From: Myxococcales bacterium | GTDB taxonomy: Bacteria; Myxococcota_A; Polyangia; Fen-1088 | Assembly: GCA_003170035.1 (NCBI GenBank) | Contig: PMZX01000540.1 | Coordinates: 3,888 to 15,408 of the forward strand | Direction: 5' to 3' | DNA length: 11,521 nucleotides | Part shown: one piece after another, positions 1-6,265 of the stretch | Layout of the letters: every line of letters begins with the position of its first letter | How positions within the stretch are numbered: position 1 is the stretch's first letter | Notes under the pieces: model-generated | Seen by the model: only the letters and a program-made list of their open reading frames with translations | What the model was told of the DNA's origin: nothing | Databases searched by the model: none | Translations under genes and position numbers: made by a program

Positions 1-534
1 CGTGACTACCTCTACGCGTACATCGCGGGAGGCCTTGCGGCGGCCGGGCTGGGCGCAGCGCTGGCCCTCTTCATCCGACGCCGCCTGCGCGCGCGCGCGG
101 CGCATCGCCCGGCGCCGCCGCCGCGGCCGGCGCACGAGGTGGCGCTGGAACGCCTCGATCGCCTGGGCGCACGCCTGGGAACTAGCGACGATCTGCGGCC
201 CTTCACCTTCGAGTTGTCGGAGATCATCCGCGAATACCTGGGCGCTCGCTTTGCCTTCGATTCGCTGGAGTTGACCACGGAAGAGCTGGTGCTTCGGTTG
301 CGCCGTCGGGTTCCCATCCAAGAAATGCGCGGTTTTGTGCTCGGCGAAGTCGAAGGGTGGCTGGCGGGCTGCGATCTGGTGAAGTTCGCCAAGGTCTCGC
401 CCTCGATGGCCGAGGCGCGGGGAGCGCTGGAAACCGGCATTCGCATCGTGGAATCGTCGCGCCCGCGACCCGAGCCGCCCGTCTCGGTCCCCGGCGCTGA
501 TGGCGTCAGCCCGCAGGAGGCGCCTCATGCCTGA
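1..534 (+). CDS. Bat-operon membrane protein, 3' part only (DUF4381/BatD-tail-like)
   Basis: The left edge cuts this gene; 177 codons are visible in frame 1, ending with TGA at 532-534. Visible residues 3-25 form a hydrophobic membrane segment followed by an Arg-rich stretch and a Pro-rich linker. The positive-inside rule therefore puts the missing N-terminal part in the periplasm and the visible C-terminal part in the cytoplasm. That part (about residues 46-160) is helical, with the pattern Phe-Glu-Leu-Ser-Glu-Ile-Ile-Arg-Glu-Tyr-Leu followed by a Thr-Thr-Glu-Glu-Leu motif and a Val-Lys-Phe-Ala-Lys motif. This resembles the cytoplasmic tails of DUF4381 proteins and BatD-like proteins encoded just before batA in Bat operons. 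Its end overlaps batA by 8 nt, so the two are translationally coupled. The family is inferred from tail pattern and operon position; the domain that would settle it is outside the window. Confidence 0.75.
   Translation, partial: RDYLYAYIAGGLAAAGLGAALALFIRRRLRARAAHRPAPPPRPAHEVALERLDRLGARLGTSDDLRPFTFELSEIIREYLGARFAFDSLELTTEELVLRLRRRVPIQEMRGFVLGEVEGWLAGCDLVKFAKVSPSMAEARGALETGIRIVESSRPRPEPPVSVPGADGVSPQEAPHA
515..520 (+). promoter_or_regulatory. Shine-Dalgarno of batA, fixes its start
   Basis: AGGAGG lies 6 nt before the ATG at 527 and inside the last codons of the upstream gene. It decides the batA start over upstream in-frame codons and over later TTG codons near 640, where BatA proteins of more usual length would begin. 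Confidence 0.8.
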
Positions 535-1624
535 TCGTCGGGAGTCGGTCCGGCCGGCGCGAGGAGCGATTCCCTACGCGCTGGTGGCTGCCGTCTTCCT
601 GCCCGCGGGATTGATCTATCTCTGGTGGTTCCGTTCGTTGGAACTGTTGCGCTTCGCCCATCCTGCGGCCCTCGCGCTGATTCCGTTGGCTGCGGCTCTG
701 GTGATTTGGGCCGGCATCAGGCGTGCGCCAACTCGCCATCCCGCGCTGGTCTACTCGCGAGCGGACGAAATGCGCCTCGTGCCGCGCGGGTGGGCCGCGC
801 GGCTCGCCGATCTGCCGGCGGTGCTGCGCCTTTTCATCGTGGTCGCGGTGGCTCTGGCTCTCTCGCGACCGCAGACCTCACAGAAGGACGACGATATCGA
901 GCTGGAAGGCATCGACATCGTGGTCACGCTCGACATGTCCGGTTCCATGGAGGAAACCGACCTGCAGCCCAATCGCCTGGAAGCGGCCAAGGCCGTGATT
1001 CAAGACTTCGTGCAGCGCCGGCGTGGGGATCGGATCGGGCTGGTGATCTTCGGCCGCGAAGCCTACACCTACACGCCGCTCACTCTCGATCACGGCACCT
1101 TCCTGCGCATGCTGGCCGAGTTGCAACCGGGCATCGTGGATGGACGCGGCACCGCCATCGGCAACGGGCTGGGCGTGGCGCTGGCGCGTCTACGCAAGTC
1201 TGACGCCAAGTCCAAGGTCGTCATCCTGCTCACCGACGGGGACAACAACTCGGGCAACATCTCGCCCCTGCAGGCCGCCAGTTTCGCGCAGAAAATGGGG
1301 GTCAAAATCTACACCATCCTGGCCGGCGCCCACGACAGCAGCCGCGAGGCTGACGACGCGAACCGGCCGCAGCAGCGCTACGCGGTCAATCCCAAGTTGC
1401 TGGAACAGATCGCGGGCATGACCGGCGGCTCACCCTATCTGGCCACCGACACGCGCGCGCTGGCGCAACGATTCCAGAACATCCTCGAAGAGCTGGAGAA
1501 GTCGCGCATCCGCGATCGTGGCGTGCTCTACGCTGAACTCTATCCGCGCTTCCTGTGGCCGGCCTTCGCAGCCTTGCTGCTCGAGATCGCCTTGCGCCTG
1601 TCCCGCCTGCGGAGGCTGCCATGA
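527..1624 (+). CDS. batA: BatA, von Willebrand factor A membrane protein
   Basis: A 365-residue BatA-type protein, part of the envelope complex linked to aerotolerance and stress resistance in Bacteroides, Francisella and Leptospira. Membrane segments are near residues 16-34, 47-64, 98-113 and 342-357. The vWA domain (about 128-325) has a complete MIDAS metal site: Asp136-Met-Ser138-Gly-Ser140, Thr209 and Asp237. The motif Leu-Ser-Arg-Pro-Gln after the third segment is typical of Bat vWA proteins. Charge distribution puts the N-terminus in the cytoplasm and the vWA domain in the periplasm. The first segment is extra: the usual family start, Leu-Arg-Phe-Ala-His-Pro, occurs here only at residues 41-46. 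The start at 527 is supported by an AGGAGG 6 nt upstream. The gene overlaps its upstream neighbour by 8 nt. Function in this organism is inferred from family and operon. Confidence 0.92.
   Translation: MPDRRESVRPARGAIPYALVAAVFLPAGLIYLWWFRSLELLRFAHPAALALIPLAAALVIWAGIRRAPTRHPALVYSRADEMRLVPRGWAARLADLPAVLRLFIVVAVALALSRPQTSQKDDDIELEGIDIVVTLDMSGSMEETDLQPNRLEAAKAVIQDFVQRRRGDRIGLVIFGREAYTYTPLTLDHGTFLRMLAELQPGIVDGRGTAIGNGLGVALARLRKSDAKSKVVILLTDGDNNSGNISPLQAASFAQKMGVKIYTILAGAHDSSREADDANRPQQRYAVNPKLLEQIAGMTGGSPYLATDTRALAQRFQNILEELEKSRIRDRGVLYAELYPRFLWPAFAALLLEIALRLSRLRRLP
1611..1615 (+). promoter_or_regulatory. Shine-Dalgarno at the batA stop, not used by batB's own ATG
   Basis: GGAGG lies 5 nt before an ATG at 1621-1623 that overlaps the batA stop codon as ATGA. 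This is the arrangement used at other junctions of the operon, but the reading frame opened here is not batB. batB's own ATG at 1713 has no recognisable SD, only an A-rich stretch (1706-1710). Confidence 0.6.
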
Positions 1625-1722
1625 GTCGCGTGGGGAGCGGGCGAGCTTCGCTCGCCGCGAACCATCGTGGGAGGGTATGGGAACCCTTTGAGGGTTCCCA
1701 TGTCGAAAAATCATGCGCATAG
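1621..1722 (+). other. Short ORF bridging batA and batB (vestigial start or coupling leader)
   Basis: A 33-codon frame starts at the ATG overlapping the batA stop, behind a good SD, and ends with TAG at 1720-1722, 10 nt inside batB. It passes through two perfect hairpins, so the peptide is unlikely to be a conserved protein, and I recognise no domain. Two readings fit. It may be the remains of the original batB start, displaced by an inserted palindromic element. Or it may be a leader whose translation delivers ribosomes to the SD-less batB ATG, with a stop-start overlap suited to re-initiation. The sequence alone does not choose between them. Confidence 0.35.
1640..1701 (+). repeat. Double hairpin in the batA-batB gap (REP-like palindromic element)
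   Basis: Two perfect inverted repeats lie in the only sizeable gap of the operon. The first has 7-bp arms (GGCGAGC 1640-1646 and GCTCGCC 1650-1656) with a 3-nt loop. The second has 11-bp arms (ATGGGAACCCT 1677-1687 and AGGGTTCCCAT 1691-1701) with loop TTG. Neither is followed by a T-run on either strand, so a rho-independent terminator is unlikely, and the operon has to continue into batB. Such paired palindromes are typical of REP-like dispersed elements; whether this one is repeated in the genome cannot be seen here. Confidence 0.65.
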
Positions 1723-2735
1723 CCCACCCGCAGTTGCTGTGGCTTCTCCTGGCGGCTCCGGCCGTGGTACTGGCCTATGCGATTGCCTTTGCCCGGCGGC
1801 GCCGCTTGCTCAACCGGCTGGGCGAGCCGGCGCTCATCGCGCGCATGGCGGCCTCGGTGTCCATGGCGCGCAAGGCGCTGCGCGCGGCCTTGGTCGTGCT
1901 GGCGGTGGCATTTCTGGCTCTCGCCTTGGCGCGGCCCCAGGCAGGCGGGCGGGCGCGACTGGAAAAACAACGCGGACTCGACATCGTGGTGGCGCTGGAC
2001 TTTTCCAAGTCCATGTTGGCTAAGGACATCTATCCCTCGCGCCTGGAGCGCGCCAAGCGCGAGCTGGAAAGGCTGATGGACCGGCTGGCCGGCGATCGCA
2101 TCGGGCTGGTGGCCTTTGCCGGCGAGACTTTGACCTACCCGCCCACTACCGACTACGCCGCGGTCAAGCTCTTCTGGCGCGACATGACCCCTTCGGACAT
2201 TCCCGTGGGCGGCACCGCCATCGGCCGCGCGTTGAACTCGGCTCTCGAAATGTTGAAGCGCCTGCGTGCCCGCGGCGGCGAGACGCGGGGACAGGTGATT
2301 TTGTTGCTCACCGACGGAGAGGACACGGACAGCGAACCGATGGAGATGGCCGACGAGGCGGCCAAGCTGGGGGTCAAGGTCTTTGCCGTGGGCATCGGGT
2401 CGCGCTCCGGCGAGCTGGTGCCGGAAGTGACCGAAGAGGGCCAGGCCCAGGGCTACGTCAAGGATCGCGAGGGCAAGTACGTCACCTCGCGGCTGGGCGA
2501 GGATCTGCTGTCCAAGATCGCGGCACGCACAGGCGGCGAGTATCTGCGCGCCGATGCACGCCACTTCGGCGTGGAGGCGATCGAGGCCGCACTGGCCGGG
2601 CTGAAGCGCACCGAAAACGAAGCACGCCTGGTCAAGCGCTACGACGAGGTTTGCGAGTATCTGCTCTTGCCCGCATTTCTGATTCTGGTTGGCGAAGCAT
2701 GCGTGAACGAACGCCGCAGGAGGAGGAGGACATGA
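1713..2735 (+). CDS. batB: BatB, von Willebrand factor A membrane protein
   Basis: A 340-residue partner of BatA. Two N-terminal membrane segments (about 9-26 and 56-73) are separated by a basic loop with four consecutive Arg; then come a periplasmic vWA domain (about 88-290), a final membrane segment (315-329) and an Arg-rich cytoplasmic tail. MIDAS residues are complete: Asp96-Phe-Ser98-Lys-Ser100, Thr168 and Asp201. The Ala-Arg-Pro-Gln motif after the second segment is shared with BatA. The ATG at 1713 is the only possible start, because the frame is closed by TGA at 1689-1691 with no other start codon between. It has no clear SD and follows a strong hairpin, unlike every other bat gene here, so its translation may depend on coupling. 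It overlaps batC by 4 nt, and its Arg-rich tail also encodes the batC SD. Confidence 0.92.
   Translation: MRIAHPQLLWLLLAAPAVVLAYAIAFARRRRLLNRLGEPALIARMAASVSMARKALRAALVVLAVAFLALALARPQAGGRARLEKQRGLDIVVALDFSKSMLAKDIYPSRLERAKRELERLMDRLAGDRIGLVAFAGETLTYPPTTDYAAVKLFWRDMTPSDIPVGGTAIGRALNSALEMLKRLRARGGETRGQVILLLTDGEDTDSEPMEMADEAAKLGVKVFAVGIGSRSGELVPEVTEEGQAQGYVKDREGKYVTSRLGEDLLSKIAARTGGEYLRADARHFGVEAIEAALAGLKRTENEARLVKRYDEVCEYLLLPAFLILVGEACVNERRRRRRT
2718..2730 (+). promoter_or_regulatory. Extended SD of batC inside the BatB Arg tail
   Basis: A 13-nt AGG repeat ends one nucleotide before the batC ATG at 2732. It codes for the last Arg residues of BatB and presents several overlapping anti-SD matches. 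It supports 2732 as the batC start over an in-frame ATG at 2651 further upstream. Confidence 0.75.
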
Positions 2736-3550
2736 AGGTGACCACCCACCACCGACCGACCAGGGCCGAACACGCGCTTGCCATGGCGGTCGCGATCCTA
2801 CCCCTGGTCGCCGCGTGGAATCCGCTGCAGCGCCCGAACCGCGCGATCACCGACGGGAACGCCAGCTTGCAGAAAGGCAAGGCAGAGGAGGCGCTGGCCC
2901 ACTACGACCAGGCTGTCGCGGCCTTGCCGGCCGACCCCACCGTGCACTTCGATCGGGGCTCGGCTCTGTTCGCGTTGTCCCGCTACGACGAGGCCATCGC
3001 CGAGCTGATGCGGGCCACGGAAACCAAGTCTCCATCCTTGAAGGCGGCGGCCTTCTACAACCTGGGCAACAGCTACTTCAAGGCCGAGCGCTTCGCGGAC
3101 GCCATCGCCGCCTACAAGCGTTCGTTGGGCCTGGAGCCGGGCGACGTGCGCGCCAAGTGGAACCTCGAACTGGCGCTGCAGAAGAAGCAGGAGGAAGACA
3201 AGAAGAAGCAGGAGCAACAGGACAAGGACAAGAAGGACGAGCAGAAGAAACAGGACGAGAAGCAGGACAAGGACAAGAAGCAAGACGAGAAGAAGCAAGA
3301 CGAAAAGAAGCAGGAACCCGATGCGGGCGCGCCGAAAGAAGAGCCGCCCAAGCCGCCCCAGGGCCAGGACGCGGGAAGCCAGCCACCTCCGCAGGAACAA
3401 CCGGCTGCGCAGCCCAAGGATGACAAAGCGCCCGAGATGAGCGAGATCGATGCAGTATTGGACAGCCTGGAACGAAGCCCCAAAGACTTGGAGAAGATGC
3501 GCGCCCGTCTGCGCGCCGTGCGCCGCGCGCCGCCAGCCAAGGATTGGTAG
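2732..3550 (+). CDS. batC: BatC, TPR protein with Lys/Gln/Asp-rich tail
   Basis: A 272-residue TPR protein between batB and batD, the standard position of batC. A short basic N-terminus precedes one hydrophobic segment (about 15-30), a signal anchor that would place the rest in the periplasm. Three TPR-like units follow (about 38-66, 71-100 and 107-140); the last has the classical Ala-Phe-Tyr-Asn-Leu-Gly-Asn-Ser-Tyr pattern. Residues 150-195 are almost only Lys, Gln, Glu and Asp in KKQDE-like repeats, then a Pro/Gln-rich linker. The end (about 236-272) contains Leu-Asp-Ser-Leu-Glu-Arg-Ser-Pro-Lys-Asp and closes with Lys-Asp-Trp, an ending I associate with BatC homologues. TPRs probably scaffold contacts with the BatA/BatB vWA domains. 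It overlaps batB by 4 nt (ATGA) and stops 2 nt before batD. Confidence 0.88.
   Translation: MKVTTHHRPTRAEHALAMAVAILPLVAAWNPLQRPNRAITDGNASLQKGKAEEALAHYDQAVAALPADPTVHFDRGSALFALSRYDEAIAELMRATETKSPSLKAAAFYNLGNSYFKAERFADAIAAYKRSLGLEPGDVRAKWNLELALQKKQEEDKKKQEQQDKDKKDEQKKQDEKQDKDKKQDEKKQDEKKQEPDAGAPKEEPPKPPQGQDAGSQPPPQEQPAAQPKDDKAPEMSEIDAVLDSLERSPKDLEKMRARLRAVRRAPPAKDW
3178..3321 (+). repeat. T-free, purine-rich tract coding the BatC charged tail
   Basis: 144 consecutive + strand bases contain no T, and most are A or G. They encode degenerate KKQDE-like pentapeptides (BatC residues about 150-197). The bias follows from the Lys/Gln/Glu/Asp codons AAG, CAG, GAG and GAC; no separate DNA function is claimed. 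Such tracts can vary in length between strains. Confidence 0.7.
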
Positions 3551-3552
3551 CG

Positions 3553-5478
3553 ATGCGGACTGGTTCACGCCTCTCGATCCTCGGTTTGACCATCGCCATC
3601 GCCGCGGGCAAGGCGAACGCGGCCGAGCCAAGCTTCGTCGCGCGAGTGGACCGCACCCAAGTCGGGGTCGGCGAGTCGTTCACCCTGGAGGTCACTCTGT
3701 CGGTCGAAGGCGGTCGTGTGGACAACTATCGGCCGCCGGAATTGCGCGGGTTGCGCATCCTGGCCGAACATCCAAGTCAGTCCACCCAGGTGCAGATGGG
3801 CGGCGGCGGCACGTTCATGCGTCAGGTGTACGGCTGGCACTATGAGGTGCTGGCACCCGACAAGGGCACCTTCAGCGTCGGTCCGGCGCGCGTGCGGGTG
3901 GACGGGCAAGAGCTTCGCACGGAAAAGATCGTTCTTGCCGTGGTTGACTCCGGCCAAGCCCCGCCGACCCGGCGTCCCGGCCGTGGTTTTCCTCGCGGCA
4001 TTCCCAATCCTGTTCTGCCCTTCCCCGGGTTGGGCGTGGACAACGACGCCCCGTCGGCCGACACGGGGCGGGGCCGGCGCAGCTTTCTCCGCGTCCAGAG
4101 CAACAAGATCAAGACCTACGTCGGCGACGAAATCACGGTGGAGTGGTTCTTGTACCTCACCGAGCGGCAGGACAAGTACGGCACCACCGCCGAGCCGCGT
4201 ACCGACGGGTTCTGGGTCGAGGACTTGCCTGTCGCCAACCCGCACGCCGGGCTTTCCCTGACCGAACAGGTCTACGAGGGACGCTCGTATCTGGTGGCCC
4301 CGCTGATGAAGAAGGCGCTTTTCCCGCTTCACCCCGGTCGCCTGACCATCAGTCCGCTCGAATCCGAGATCTCGCGGGTCGACTTCTTCGGCGCGACCCT
4401 GCGCACCGAGCGCCTCAAGACTGAGCCTTTGACCATCGAGGTTCTGCCGCTGCCCACCGCAGGCCAGCCTCCCAAGTTCGATGCCTCGTCGGTGGGCCAT
4501 TTCACCCTGCGCGCCGAGGTGGATCGCGATCGGGTCAACGTGGGTGAGGCGGTCACGCTCAAGCTTGCCATCAGCGGCCAAGGCAATCTGCGCAAGTTGG
4601 CCGCGCCGGCCCTGCCGCGCCTTGAGGGCTGGAAGGTCTACGAGCCTAAGGTGTCGGTGACGCTCGACCCGGGCGAGCGGGTGTCGGGCACCAAGGTGGT
4701 CGAGTACCTGCTTCTGCCTGAGCGGGCAGGGGTGACGACCATTTCGCCCTTCGCCTTGGCCTTCTTCGATCCCGAGCGCGGCACCTACGGCAGCGAGAAG
4801 AGCAATCCACTGCGCATCGAGGTGAGGGCGGATGGCTCGCAGCCGGCTGGGGCGCGTCCGGCCGGCGCTGCGCCTGGAAGCGTCGCATCGGGTTCGGCTG
4901 CAGCCACGCCCGGGGGTGAGAATGTTCTTACCCTGGACATCCGGCCTCTGCGCAACCGCCCCACCTTGCGCCGGGATCTGGGCACCAGTTTCTACCAGTC
5001 GCGCGGCCTTGGGGTGGTGGTCGTGGTGCCGCCGCTGGCGCTGGCGCTGACCGCTCTGGTCGGGTTGGCACGCGAGCGTCTGAGCAAGGAAACCGAGGGT
5101 ACGCGGCGGCGCAGGTTGCGCCGGCTGGTGCGCCGGCGCCTGCGCAGCGCCGAGGCGAATCTCAGGGAAGGTCGACTGGTGCACGCCTTCGGCGAGATCG
5201 AACGCGTCCTGCGTGAGTTTCTCGCCGGGAAACTAGGCACGCAGATCGCGGGGCTGTCGTGGGACGAGCTGCGCTCCACCCTGGCGCAGGCGGGCTTGGC
5301 CCCGACGGTGGTGGATGCCACGCTGGCCGCGCTCGAGGATTGCGACCGCGCCCGCTTTGCCCCAGGGGGCGTGTCGGTGGAGGAAGTGCGCGCGGCCTGC
5401 GATCGAGCTGGCGAGCTCATATTGCAGATCGAGAAGGCACCTTTGCGACCGGTCCCCTCGCCGGAGGTGAGTTCGTGA
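3553..5478 (+). CDS. batD: BatD, exported membrane-anchored oxygen-tolerance protein
   Basis: A 641-residue BatD-type protein. Residues 1-23 form a signal peptide ending Ala-Asn-Ala before Ala-Glu-Pro. The periplasmic part (24-480) is beta-rich, with Ig-like segments each beginning with a pattern such as Gln-Val-Gly-Val-Gly-Glu or Arg-Val-Asn-Val-Gly-Glu (about 33-41 and 325-332), as in the BatD/DUF equivalents of this family. An Ala/Gly/Pro linker (about 428-455) leads to a membrane segment (about 485-505), an Arg-rich stop-transfer stretch and a helical cytoplasmic tail (about 530-625). That tail resembles the tail of the first gene of the window, suggesting related docking modules on the inner face. 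The start at ATG 3553 is preferred because AAGGA (3539-3543) lies 9 nt upstream; a TTG at 3544 is the alternative. It overlaps batE by 4 nt. Confidence 0.88.
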   Translation: MRTGSRLSILGLTIAIAAGKANAAEPSFVARVDRTQVGVGESFTLEVTLSVEGGRVDNYRPPELRGLRILAEHPSQSTQVQMGGGGTFMRQVYGWHYEVLAPDKGTFSVGPARVRVDGQELRTEKIVLAVVDSGQAPPTRRPGRGFPRGIPNPVLPFPGLGVDNDAPSADTGRGRRSFLRVQSNKIKTYVGDEITVEWFLYLTERQDKYGTTAEPRTDGFWVEDLPVANPHAGLSLTEQVYEGRSYLVAPLMKKALFPLHPGRLTISPLESEISRVDFFGATLRTERLKTEPLTIEVLPLPTAGQPPKFDASSVGHFTLRAEVDRDRVNVGEAVTLKLAISGQGNLRKLAAPALPRLEGWKVYEPKVSVTLDPGERVSGTKVVEYLLLPERAGVTTISPFALAFFDPERGTYGSEKSNPLRIEVRADGSQPAGARPAGAAPGSVASGSAAATPGGENVLTLDIRPLRNRPTLRRDLGTSFYQSRGLGVVVVVPPLALALTALVGLARERLSKETEGTRRRRLRRLVRRRLRSAEANLREGRLVHAFGEIERVLREFLAGKLGTQIAGLSWDELRSTLAQAGLAPTVVDATLAALEDCDRARFAPGGVSVEEVRAACDRAGELILQIEKAPLRPVPSPEVSS

Positions 5479-6254
5479 AGGCGAGTGTCACGCGCGTGGG
5501 GACCTTGCTGCTGGCCGGTGCGCTCTTGCTGATGCTGCCCGCGCGGGGCGCGCGCGCTGACCTGCTCGACGAGGCGTGGAAGCGAGGCAACGATGCCTAT
5601 TTTCGTGGCGACTTTGTCGCTGCCATCGCCGCCTACGAACAACTGGATCGACAGAACGTGGTGTCGCGCGATCTGTACTACAACCTGGGCGTCGCCCATT
5701 TCCGCCAGGGCAGCCTGGGTCGCGCCATCTGGTCGTTCGAGCGCACGCTGGGCTTGGATCCCGACGATGAAGACGCGCGTTTCAATTTGACCCAAGCCCG
5801 CAAGCTGGCCGAACGCCGCGTGCTCGACAAGATCGAAAGCGCGGAACGCGAGGCGCTGTGGATTCGTGTCGTCACCTTCTTCACCGCATCGACCGAAACC
5901 TGGGTCTTCGTGGGGCTGTACCTCGGGTGTTTTGTCCTCTTGTTTTTGCGCCGACGCGCGGATGACGACTCGCGCGCCGCGCTGACCGCGGGCGCTGCCA
6001 TCCTGGGCACGGGCGCGCTGCTGGCGGGTATTCTGCTGCTCGGCCGCATGAACCTGGACCGCATTCCCTTTGGCATCGTCCTGCCCGACACGGTCGCGGT
6101 CAAGGAAGGCGCTGAAACCAGCTATCGGACCAGCTTCGAAGTACACGCCGGTCTGCGCGTGCGCTTGCAGGACCGCGATCAGGACTGGGTGAGGGTGCGC
6201 CTGGCCAACGGACTCGAAGGCTGGCTGCGCGCAGAGGACGTGGGCCGGCTCTAG
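5475..6254 (+). CDS. batE: BatE, TPR and SH3-like membrane protein
   Basis: A 259-residue protein starting with GTG that overlaps the batD stop (GTGA), with GGAGG (5463-5467) 7 nt upstream. Residues 1-28 form a signal peptide ending Ala-Arg-Ala. Two TPR units follow (about 32-65 and 67-100), the second with Leu-Tyr-Tyr-Asn-Leu-Gly-Val-Ala-His-Phe. Membrane segments lie at about 142-158 and 169-190, with a basic cytoplasmic loop between. The C-terminal 60 residues (about 198-259) look like a bacterial SH3 domain: a beta-rich stretch ending with Gly-Leu-Glu-Gly-Trp-Leu. This TPR, TM pair, SH3b layout is that of BatE, last gene of the classical batABCDE set. TPR and SH3b would both be periplasmic; the SH3b could bind peptidoglycan or a partner protein, which is inference. 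Confidence 0.88.
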   Translation: MKASVTRVGTLLLAGALLLMLPARGARADLLDEAWKRGNDAYFRGDFVAAIAAYEQLDRQNVVSRDLYYNLGVAHFRQGSLGRAIWSFERTLGLDPDDEDARFNLTQARKLAERRVLDKIESAEREALWIRVVTFFTASTETWVFVGLYLGCFVLLFLRRRADDDSRAALTAGAAILGTGALLAGILLLGRMNLDRIPFGIVLPDTVAVKEGAETSYRTSFEVHAGLRVRLQDRDQDWVRVRLANGLEGWLRAEDVGRL

Positions 6255-6265
6255 CTGGTGAGCCG

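Noticed and set aside
1677..1701. Rho-independent terminator between batA and batB
   Set aside because: The hairpin is strong but lacks a T-run on either strand, and it sits inside an operon whose downstream genes are coupled.
1386..2564. 392-codon minus-strand frame across the batA end and batB
   Set aside because: It crosses the batA-batB junction and lies opposite conserved MIDAS-bearing vWA domains; no recognisable protein features.
3544..3552. TTG at 3544 as the batD start
   Set aside because: The ATG at 3553 has AAGGA at a 9-nt spacing and gives a compact signal peptide; the TTG lies directly on the SD and adds only three residues.
3565..5184. Long open frame (539 codons) on the minus strand opposite batD
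   Set aside because: High-GC coding strands commonly leave long open frames on the opposite strand. batD has a signal peptide, SD and family pattern; the antisense frame shows no domain and is rich in His, Gln and Arg as expected for a shadow.
4992..6146. 384-codon minus-strand frame opposite the batD end and batE
   Set aside because: Covers two well-supported coupled genes on the other strand, with no domain of its own.
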